Source: Symbiodinium natans (taxonomy: Eukaryota; Sar; Dinophyceae; Suessiales; Symbiodiniaceae). From it: a DNA stretch of 30,581 bases. Under the pieces are notes generated by a model that was not told where the DNA came from, made no database searches, and saw nothing but the letters and a program-made list of their open reading frames with translations. The translations under genes and the position numbers were made by a program. The stretch spans positions 1-30,581 of the forward strand of contig CAJNDS010001147.1 in assembly GCA_905221605.1 (NCBI GenBank), read 5' to 3'. Of the stretch, positions 9,977 to 18,529 are shown one piece after another. The first letter of the stretch is position 1. Every line of letters starts with the position of its first letter.

Positions 9977-12752
9977 TCAGTCCTCGCGATAAAAGGATGT
10001 GCAGACGCCGGCGATTGCGGGAGCCTTCGTCGTGGCTTCTTCTACAACGGGGCCAGAAAAGGTCTTGTGCTTCAGCCAGCACTTGACGGTCCCTACGCCG
10101 CATGTTCTGCAGGAATCAAATTCGACGCACTTGGCAAAGCCATTGCAACCTATCGACCGCCGGTTCTCACAGGCTAAGGCACACGCGCCAGGAGTGCTAA
10201 CAGTGCCGTCATCCGGGCTTTGAGACAGTTTAAAGTCTGACATTCCTTTGTCGGTCCCCTCGTCCACCCACACAAGTTCCTTGCCTGGCGTCTTGTAGAT
10301 GACCTCCTGCGCTTCTCCATAGACAGGTCTAGGAAGTGACGCAGAACGTCCCCTAAACCCGATACCCTAAACCCGAAAACCCCCGTAACCACTTTAATCC
10401 ACCGAGGCCTCGGGTGCATCAAGACCAGTGCCGTTCCACACCCCCCCCCCAACCCCCCCCCAACCCCCCAACCCACCACCCCCAGCCCCCACCACCCCCC
10501 CACTCCACCACCGGGGGCCTGCCGTACCGGCAACCGCCCAGGATCGTGACAGAAACCGTGTAACAGGAGAAGGACAACCGTAACAACAACCAGCAGGCGT
10601 GCAACAGAAACCAGGACCCCACCGCAACGGAAACCACCAACGGGTTTCGGGTTCGGCATCCAAGTGGCTTAGTGTTGCGTCTTATCCGTTACACCTTTCT
10701 CTTGTTTTCTGTTACCGCCTGCAGGCTTTCTGCGGTTACTTTCCTCTGTTACGCCCCGCCAGTTGCTGTCACGGAGTTTTCTCCCCCCACCGCCCCCACC
10801 CCCCCATCCCAAAATGAAAGCCTCCCAAAGCGCAGAAGCCTAAGAGCACCTTCCGGCCGAGGCGGGTCGCATAGCACGAACATTATTTAGCTGGACTACT
10901 ATGCTGACTAATTATAACTGAGCTGGTACCAAGTCTAAACAAACGTAAGCAAATGGCGTCATGTCGAATCAGTCCTTGCCCGGGGCATAGAACGACGTGC
11001 AGAATCCGGATTTGGTGGCTTCACCGGCAGAAGGGCCCATAAAGGCTTTGAACTTTAGCCAACATTGTCCCGACCCATCGCGGGCCGTGCACTTGGTAAA
11101 GCTATTGCAATTTGCCGTGGCGTCGCATTGTGCGGCACACTCACCAGGAGTGCCGTCATCCGGACTCGAAGAGAACCAGGTCATATGAATGCCCGCCCCC
11201 TGGTCCACAAACACGAGGTCCTTGCCGGGTGTCTCGTAGACCGTGGGCGGGGGTGTCGGCGTGGTCGTGGTCGTGGTGTCTGCGTCCTTCTCACAGCTTC
11301 TTAAACACTGCCAACTGCCAACCCCGAGCACTGCCCAAGAAACAGGGCCCTACTCCCACCTGGCAAGCCCTGCGCGCCTCTAACTAAGAGGCCTTAAACT
11401 CTTTTCGCTTAGATGGTCCACTCTGGGCTTTTCCAAAACCAAACACAAGGCAGCGTAAGCACACAGCGACACGATAGCTCAATCCTGGCCCGCGGCCGCC
11501 CCGGCATAGTAGTACGATGTGCACCCCCACACATTTTTCGTAGGCTCATCTGCGATGGGGCCATCAAAGGTCTTGTGCTTTAGCCAGCATGTTGAGCCGC
11601 ACTGCGCAAAGCCATTGCAACCTGGCGTGGAGTCGCAGGCTCCGGCACAGAAGGTGCTATCCCCAAGCTGGCCCCAGGGGATGTAGGCAGAGCCCTTGTC
11701 GTCACCCTCGTCAGTCCACACGAGGCCGCTACCCGGTGTCAAGTAGACGCCGTCGCGAGGGGCGGTGGTAGTGGTGGTAGTGGTGGTAGTCTCAGTGCCT
11801 CCACCGGACTCCTGCACGGGTGATACTTCAACAACAGGAAGGCCCCCTCGCATAAGCAGCAACCAGAAACCACCGCGAGAAAACCACAAGATGCAACACA
11901 AAAACAGAATCAGAATGAAAACGCAAAAGCCGAAAGCAGGCGTTGCGAATGTTAAGGAATCCTGGGAAATGGCTAAGAAACCTTAAATAAACGAATTCCA
12001 GGAAATCGCTTCCAGTAACCTATAGACAAGCATAAGAATCCTATAGGAAATCCTCGAACATCCTTGGAAACCGAAAGAAAATTTCAGGCAATCTGAAGAC
12101 ATGATGTGAAACGCAAGGATATCCGAAGACGTTTTCGTAAATCAATAAGAATTTGTGCAGGAAATCTTAAGAATGAGCCTAAGCATTCCAAGGAAACCAC
12201 AGGAAATGCTTTGAAAGTACTTGGAAGGTCAAACTCCAGCAAAAAGACGAAGCCGTGTCAATTACTTCGATGGCCTACTATTGCCAAGTCTACGACAGCA
12301 GCATAAGCACATAGCGACACGATTGCCCCGTCCTCGCCCGTGGCATAGAAGGATGTGCACCCCCACACATTTTTCGTAGGCTCATCTGCGATGGGGCCAT
12401 CAAAGGTCTTGTGCTTTAGCCAGCACGTTCCGCGCCATCCGTGGCACTTGGCAAAGCCATTGCAACCGGGCGTGGAGTCGCAGGCTGCGGCACACGCACC
12501 AGGAGTGCCGTCATCCGGGCTGGTGGACTTGTCAAAGCTGACGCTCCCTTTGTTTTCCCCCTCGTCCTGCCAGACCTTCCCCTTGCCCGGGGTAGCGTAG
12601 ACAACAGAGCTGATGACAATCTCGTGCTTTGCGGTTTGGCCCACTTGAAGCATGCTCGGCGCGCGAGCCTCACACGCATCCGGTGATGGCGTGGCAGCCA
12701 GGGCGATGGCAGCCATGGCCATGGGCAGTAGAAAAAGGCTAAAGTGCATCAT
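9977..12752 (-). CDS. Secreted four-domain PAN/Apple-like protein, copy 1 (4 exons)
   Basis: The hand-built model is complement(9977-10306, 10975-11286, 11485-11811, 12333-12752), all joins in phase 0, about 462 residues. Exon 1 starts at a double Met followed by a hydrophobic signal peptide (MMHFSLFLLPMAMAAIALA). A longer in-frame Met at 12842 is not preserved in copy 2. Each exon carries one domain: a VY.TPGK..VW.DEG lead, usually SPDDGT, then six Cys in the order GAC..AC..GCNGF.KC..CWLKHKTF..C.SFY, as in PAN/Apple domains. Thr/Pro-rich linkers open exons 2 and 3. Exon 4 has two extra Cys and ends RED-stop. Introns run from GAC/GAT to CAG or AAG, leaving AG|GA at each junction; each exon would otherwise meet a stop or lose homology just beyond. 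Role inferred: extracellular binding to protein or carbohydrate. Alternative: four separate small genes. Confidence 0.75.
10435..10505. repeat. Poly-C/ACC-rich tract in intron 3 of Apple gene copy 1
   Basis: Runs of 6-10 C are separated by AA or single bases. A shorter related C-rich tract lies at 15678-15728 in copy 2. This tract accounts for part of the size difference between the two third introns. Confidence 0.8.
11812..12332 (-). other. Intron 1 of Apple gene copy 1, non-canonical GA...AG
   Basis: On the minus strand it begins GACGGGGC after GGCGAG and ends CCGTGCAG before GAGTCC, so AG|GA is repeated at both ends. No GT or GC donor fits the frame there. The introns after exons 2 and 3 (11287-11484 and 10307-10974) start GATTGAGC and GACTGATT and end in AAG or CAG in the same way. 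Confidence 0.6.
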
Positions 12753-12875
12753 CACGGCTTCTGGCGCGAGAAAGCCGGAGACCGAACCAGGAATCGAGCC
12801 GCTATTGGCTGAGGATGCGCGATTCTCCCTCGACACTCGCATCCACTCTAGACTCTAGATGATTGCGCAAGTTCT

Positions 12876-12980
12876 CTACTTGAAGGTTCATGGGGTACTT
12901 CTAAGTGGGGTTCTAAGTAGGGTAATGGTAATTAGAACTGGTTATATATCCTTATTTAGGGTACTTAGAACCCCACTCTT
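12876..12980. repeat. Foldback element, copy 2 (right arm altered)
   Basis: It starts CTACTTGAAGGTTCATGGGG like the element at 155. The outer right arm is lost, but inner arms remain: AAGTGGGGTTCTAAGTA (12903-12919) pairs with 12962-12977. It sits about 125 bases upstream of the Apple gene start codon. Confidence 0.65.
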
Positions 12981-13055
12981 CTGGAAGGGGCCATTGCCAA
13001 GCCTTAGCCTTGGTGAGCCTTTGGGCGCTTGGGGACTCCGCTTAGGGCTGGGTTG

Positions 13056-13620
13056 ACAGGGTTTAGGGTTTAGAGTTTAGGGCTAGGGTTTAGGGTTTGT
13101 AGGGTTTGCAGTGTTTGTAGGGTTTGCAGGGTTTAAAGGGCTTACAGGGTTTATAGGGTTTAATTATAGGGTTTCTAGGGTTGTAGGGTTTGTAGGGTTT
13201 ACAGGGTTTATAGGGTTTGTAGGGTTTATAGTGTCTACAGGGTTTACAGGGTTTGTAGCTTACAGGGTTTATAGGGTTTTAGGGTGTATAGGGTTTGTAG
13301 GGTTTGTAGGGTTTAAAGGGTTTGTAGGGTTCGTAGGGCTTAGGGTTCTGCTTCCTTTGCTGAGATGATGGGCGTCATCGCCATCAGCCTTTCTTTGTCT
13401 TTAGGGTTGAGGGTTGAGGGTTTACGGTTTCGGGTTTAGGGTGTAGGGCGTAGGGGTTAGGGTGTAGGGTTTAGGGTTTAGGGTGTAGGGTTTAGGGCTT
13501 AGGCTTAGGGTTTAGGGTTTAGGATTTAGGGTCTAGGGTCGAGGGGTTAGGGTTTAGGAGTTAGGGCTTAGGGGTTAGGCTTTGGGGTTGAGGGCATAGG
13601 GTTTAAGGTTAGGGTCTAGG
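13056..13620. repeat. Degenerate TTTAGGG region with 9-bp minisatellite
   Basis: TTTAGGG-type heptamers at 13056-13095 pass into a 9-base repeat (TAGGGTTTG, TAGGGTTTA, CAGGGTTTA variants, 13096-13340), then an exon fragment (13346-13389), then degenerate TTTAGGG to 13620. The 9-base period keeps a frame open with Gly-Phe-Val-like repeats; I take this as a by-product. The same minisatellite occurs at 20126-20262. Confidence 0.85.
13346..13389 (-). pseudogene. Ectopic fragment of a membrane-gene exon
   Basis: On the minus strand it reads LMAMTPIISA, matching the exon at 20284-20352 (the LPIAYWLMAMTPIISAE exon), and carries the same adjoining minisatellite and TTCTGCTTC stretch. The start of the exon and the bases corresponding to 20274-20289 (part of the intron edge) are missing or altered, so it cannot be spliced as in the parent gene. 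Confidence 0.7.
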
Positions 13621-13621
13621 G

Positions 13622-13734
13622 CCACTTGGAGGTTCATGGGTAGCTATCAGTGGGGTTTCAAGTAGGGTAAAGTTGAATTATAACTGGTTCTAACCTTCTT
13701 TAGGGCACTTTAAACAACCTTCGTAAAACTACCC
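13622..13734. repeat. Foldback element, copy 3 (diverged)
   Basis: CACTTGGAGGTTCATGGGTA at the left and AAAACTACCC at the right, with internal TGGTTCTAACC, are shared with the element at 155-280. The right arm is truncated. Confidence 0.65.
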
Positions 13735-13737
13735 AAA

Positions 13738-13993
13738 CCCCAAACCCCAAACCCCAAACGACAACCCCAAACGGAGAAGGCTCAGGTAGGCTTCGGTTCT
13801 TGGAGAGGCTCGCAGAGTTCTGGCTTTATGGACTTAGGAATCCCTCTCCCGAAGGGCCTTAAAGGCGTACCCTCTGACCAAATCCCCTAAACCCTAAACC
13901 CTAAACCCTAAATCGGAAATCCCCAACCCTACAGTGATCCTTTCCCAAGCTACCCGAAACCCCCCCCGGAGAGCCTACTTGCAGCTTCACGCT
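13738..13993 (-). repeat. Inverted, diverged copy of the 275-500 sequence
   Basis: Read in reverse complement it follows 275-500 (and 23328-23553): shared blocks include AACCCCAAACGACAA, GTAGGCTTCGGTTCTTGGAG, GGACTTAGGAATCCCTC and CCCCAACCCTACAG. It ends in a stump of the foldback element (GCCTACTTGCAG). Confidence 0.7.
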
Positions 13994-15010
13994 CGGACCT
14001 TCGTCGTTCGATCAATGAAGGGTATTGCCTACTGACAACGCCCATCGATTCGTGCGCACCAGCTACCTGAAAATTCCCGAGACTCCAGGCCTCTCAAACT
14101 CTAAAATACGATAAGTTTTGAAATCAAAATGAACTGCCGCGCACGTCGTAACAACATCTGCACGCGTATATGATTGATGGGTATGTGGGGGTCGCCACAG
14201 ATAATTCCCTAGCAATATTGATGGCCAAAGTCACAGATTGAAAGGGACTAGTTGCCGCCATATCCAGAGCGATTCGAAGGTACTTAGATCGAGGATGACC
14301 AAGGCCCAATTATCAATACCCTATAAACCCTAAACCCTAAACCCACGGTCAACTGGAAGGAAAGAAACGAAAACCCTAAACCCTAAACCCTAAACCCTAA
14401 ATTATTGATCCATAGATGCCTCCAAGATCTGATCGTGGCCCAGAACGACCCGTGTTCAAGATTGCGACTCTGACGCCTAGAGCCTAGAGGGGGGTTTAGG
14501 GTTTAGGGTTTAGGGTTTAGGGTTCAGGGTTTAGGGGCGAAGTAAGATAAAAGATCAGCATTCCCCATTCGTCACAACAACCCCCAAGGCCCCGCAACGA
14601 GCTAAATTCATTGCACAATGATGACCTTGAATATCAAATTTCATATGTTCCACGAGTATTTTTGAGATGTCAATAATCCAATCTCAATATTTCTAATCTA
14701 ATCAAATCCAACATAGTTCAACGATTGATATGTGCATTGTGCTTTCGAGATGATCTCATTGCTATATATATATATATAAATAAATATACATTTATATATT
14801 TAATTTCCAAATAATCAAGTCTTAAATTTTTAGAAATGAAAATTCAAACCTATACATATATATATATATATATATCAAGCAAATCGCAAATAAATAGATC
14901 GACCTGAATATTTAAAAAAAAAAAAACTACTTCTCCTTCCGGAAGAAGTCCTCCGCATTTAGCGACAGAGTGCTTGATTTTAACGCAAGACTCGTAGTGC
15001 GCACTTGAAC
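13994..15010. other. Spacer between the two Apple blocks
   Basis: No gene was recognised. It holds short CCCTAAA tracts (14318-14343, 14372-14400), a TTTAGGG tract (14491-14533), and an AT-rich stretch (about 14600-14925) with TA dinucleotide runs at 14764-14777 and 14858-14874. At 14926-15010 a GC-richer piece is open on the minus strand and ends DFFRKEK-stop; this could be an exon but has no partner that I can find. Confidence 0.6.
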
Positions 15011-17880
15011 TCCTAGAAAAAAGAAATTTCCCGATGTTCCTGATGAATAGGTTTTTTCAGTGCATAGTTGGGAAAGTGTTGGGAATCTTGGGATTATCGT
15101 ACAGCACCTCGAAGGCACTCAGGCCTCATGGATTTGAAGCCCGACAAGCCGGGGCATCGGGTTTCCAACCCTGAGCCCCCTCAACCTCCGTGATGAAACA
15201 GGAGGCCTCGAGCAAGCCAAGCTCCAGCTACAGGTGCCGTAGCAACAGCACTTATGGCAGAAGTGCGCACCCAGGATCGTTCATGGACAACTCGCCACAG
15301 ATCAGTCCACGCGATAAAAGGATGTGCAAGAGCTGCTACTCTTCGTGGATTCTTGTGCAGGGCCGTGAAAAAAGGTCTTGTGCTTCATATAGCACGTGAC
15401 GACCCCTCCGCTGACGGAGTGGCACTTGGTAAAGCCATTGCAACCCTCATTGGTTTCGCAGGCTTTGGCACACGCACCAGGAGTGCCGTCATCCGGACTT
15501 CCAGACAAATCTTCGGCCCACATTCCTTTGTCGGTCCCCTCGTCCAGCCACACTATGTCCTTGCCGGGCGTCTTGTAGATGACCTCCTGCGCTTCTCCAG
15601 GCCAAAGTCTTAGAAGTCACTCAGAAGGTCTTAAACTTAATCCACCGAGGCCTGGAACGGTACACCAAGACCAGTGCCCCCGCCCTAACCCCCCCGCCCC
15701 CCGCACCCCCCCCACCCCCACCCCACCCCGTGCCTGCCCCGCTGGGCGGGCTCCGGCCGAGGCGGGTCGCGTAGCGCTAACACTATTTAGCTGGACTACG
15801 GACTACTGGGCTGGTACAAAGTCTAAGCAAACGTAAGCAAATGGCATCATGTTGACTTAGTCCTTGCCCGGGGCATAGAACGACGTGCAGGCGAATCCGG
15901 ATTGGGTGGCTTCATCGGCAGAAGGGCCCATAAAGGCTCTGAACTTTAGCCAACACGTTCCCTGCCCATCGCCGCACTTGACAAAGCTATTGCAAAGTGC
16001 CACGGCGTCGCAGTGTGCGGCACACTCACCACTCGAGAAGAACGGGATCGGCAGCGACACTGGCGCCCCCTGGTCCGCAAACACGAGGTCCTTGCCGAGT
16101 GTCTCGTAGACCGTTGTCGGGGGTGTCGGCGTGGTCGTGGTGGTCGGGGGTGTCGTGGGCGTGGTCGTGGACATGGTCGTGGACGTGGTCGTGGAGTCAG
16201 CGTCCTGCACAGCTTCTTAAACACTGCCAACTGCCAACCCCGAACACTGCCCCAGAAACACGGCCCTACTCCCACCTGGCAAGCCCTACGCGCCTCTAAC
16301 TAAGAGGCCTTAAACTCTTTTCGCTTAGATGGTCCACTCTGGGCTTTTCCAAAACCAAACACAAGGCAGCGTAAGCACACAGCGACACGATAGCTCAATC
16401 CTGGCCCGCGGCCGCCCCGGCATAGTAGTACGATGTGCACCCCCACACATTTTTCGTAGGCTCATCTGCGATGGGGCCATCAAAGGTCTTGTGCTTTAGC
16501 CAGCATGTTGAGCCGCACTGCGCAAAGCCATTGCAACCTGGCGTGGAGTCGCAGGCTCCGGCACAGAAGGTGCTATCCCCACGCTGGCCCCAGGGGATGT
16601 AGGCAGAGCCCTTGTCGTCACCCTCGTCAGTCCACACGAGGCCGCTACCCGGTGTCAAGTAGACGCCGTCGCCAGGGGCGGTGGTAGTGGTGGTAGTCTC
16701 AGTGCCTCCACCGGACTCCTGCACGGGTGATACTTCAACAACAGGAAGGCCCCCTCGCATAAGCAGCAACCAGAAACCATCGCGAGAAAACCACAAGATG
16801 CAAAACAAAAACAGAATCAGAATGAAAACGCAAAAGCCGAAAGCAGGCGTTGCGAATGTTAAGGAATCCTGGGAAATGGCTAAGAAACCTTAAAAAAAAA
16901 CGAATTCCAGGAAATCGCTTCCAGTAACCTATAGACAAGCGTAAGAAACCTATAGGAAATCCTCGAGCATCCTAGGAAGCCGAAAGAAAATTTCAGGAAA
17001 TCTGAAGACATGATGTGAAACGCAAGGATATCCGAAGACATTTAGTAAATCCTAGGGATTTGTCTAGTAAAGGTAAAGAATGCGCCTAAGCATTCCTAGG
17101 AAACCTAAGGAAATGTTTTGAAAGTACTTGGAAGTTCGAAGACATCCCAAACCCGGAAACCTTGAACTCCAGCAGAAAAACGAAGCCGGCCTACTATTGC
17201 CAAGTCTACGACAGCAGCATAAGCACATAGCGACACGATTGCCCCGTCCTCGCCCGTGGCATAGAACGATGTGCACCCCCACACATTTTTCGTAGGTTCA
17301 TCTGCGATGGGGCCATCAAAGGTCTTGTGCTTTAGCCAGCACGTTCCGCGCCATCCGTGGCACTTGGCAAAGCCATTGCAACCTGGCGTGGAGTCGCAGG
17401 CTGCGGCACACGCACCAGGAGTGCCGTCATCCGGGCTGGTGGACTTGTCAAAGCTGACGCTCCCTTTGTCTTCCCCCTCGTCCTGCCAGACCTTCCCCTT
17501 GCCCGGGGTAGCATAGACAACAGAGCTGAGCACAATCTCGTGCTTTGCGGTCTGGCCCACTTGAAGCATGCTCGGAGCGCGAGCCTCACACGCATCCGGT
17601 GATGGCGTGGCAGCCAGGGCGATGGCAGCCATGGCCATGGGCAGTAGAAAAAGGCTAAAGTGCATCATCACTGGTTCTGGCGCGAGAAAGTGGAACCAGG
17701 AATCGAGCCGCTATTGGCTGAGGATGCGCGATTCTCCCTCGACACTCGCATCCACTCTCGATGATTGCGCAAGTTCTCTACTTGAAGGTTCATGGGTACT
17801 TCTAAGTGGGTTATATAAGTAGGGTAATGGTAATTAAGAACTGGTTATATACCCTTTTTGGGGAAGTTAGAGCCCTACTT
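15011..17880. repeat. Duplicated block 2 carrying an Apple-domain gene
   Basis: Second copy of the block at 9690-12975. It starts at the same TCCTAGAAAAAAGAAATTTC. Differences include a shorter third intron, changed linker lengths and a less divergent foldback element at its end. Confidence 0.9.
15302..17668 (-). CDS. Secreted four-domain PAN/Apple-like protein, copy 2 (4 exons)
   Basis: The model is complement(15302-15586, 15863-16204, 16401-16718, 17249-17668), phase 0 throughout, about 454 residues. Exon 1 is nearly identical to copy 1, with the same signal peptide and start (the upstream extension of copy 1 is not open here). Exon 2 has three fewer Thr in its linker. Exon 3 has a much longer Thr/Ser/Pro linker and has lost six residues (PDDGTP) before its first Cys, but keeps all six Cys. 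Exon 4 has the standard six Cys (GACAKAC..GCNGFTKC..CYMKHKTF..C) and ends RVD-stop. Introns again begin GAC/GAT and end CAG. Both copies keep open frames and their Cys pattern, so both may be functional. Confidence 0.75.
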
Positions 17881-17906
17881 ATAACTACCCATGAACCTCC
17901 AAGTAA
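17778..17906. repeat. Foldback element, copy 4
   Basis: CTACTTGAAGGTTCATGGGTA at the left and its near reverse complement (TACCCATGAACCTCCAAGTA, 17886-17905) at the right; about 129 bases long. It lies about 110 bases upstream of the copy-2 Apple start codon. Confidence 0.75.
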
Positions 17907-18529
17907 GATCTCTCTGGAGTTTCAGCGCTGGAGCTCGCAGTATGCAAGTGAGGTCGCCAAAACAAGACACTTTTCCTCGTCACCCAAGCTACGTGGAAAA
18001 ATGGGGGCCTGAATAATTAGAAAACAGGGTTTGGGGGGGCCATTATAGTATCATTACAAAGGGACCATAAGGGAATACCATTAGTAGTTCTTCCGACCCC
18101 TATATTGGAGGTGAGACTTGAAATAAGTCTTGAAACAGCATTGCACCCTAGTTTGCGTACTTTGACCACAGTCTTGAGTGCTGCGGATTGAGGTGAAACA
18201 TGAGAAGCGAAGGTAAATCTCTTCGCAGAGGGCTTGTGGAATGAGGAAGCTCGTAAAGGGAACCGGGGGGCTCTTTCAGAGTACAGCGGGGCCCTCTTGT
18301 GGGCAAACCGTCTGCCTAAGTAATTTGGGGTTTTAGGGCGTTTGGGTCCAGACCTTCATTTTTCGAGTCCAAGACACCGTCCCATCTGAGCGCTCATTTG
18401 CCCTCACCAGGATGGGCGATTAGGCCCGATTATCAACAGAATCAAGCCCATAAAGGGCCATTTTGCGGGGTTATGGTTCGGTTATAGGGTATCAAAGCCC
18501 ATGCTGGAAACGACGAAAGCGGAGAAGAT
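17907..18529. other. Intergenic stretch between Apple gene 2 and the membrane gene
   Basis: It holds a diverged copy (18025-18104) of the 77-bp repeat seen at 1348-1424. The rest shows no gene, RNA or repeat that I recognise. The upstream region of the Apple gene and the 3' side of the membrane gene both fall here. Confidence 0.5.

Larger units (their letters stand above)
9690..12975. repeat. Duplicated block 1 carrying an Apple-domain gene
   Basis: Bases from TCCTAGAAAAAAGAAATTTC (9690) to a foldback element (about 12975) match 15011 to about 17880 in the same order and orientation. Identity is very high over the first two exons and lower at the 3' side, where intron 3 is 668 bases here against 276 in block 2. 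The offset is 4916 in the conserved part. The left edge coincides with the end of the AT-rich island. Confidence 0.9.

Noticed and set aside
10174-10663. Overlapping minus-strand open frames with Gly/Val-rich text
   Set aside because: They cover the poly-C tract inside intron 3 of the Apple gene and have no counterpart in copy 2.
13111-13368. Open frame of Gly-Phe-Val-like repeats
   Set aside because: It follows from the 9-base period of a TTTAGGG-derived minisatellite; the parallel tract at 20126-20262 is not open in the same frame and strand.
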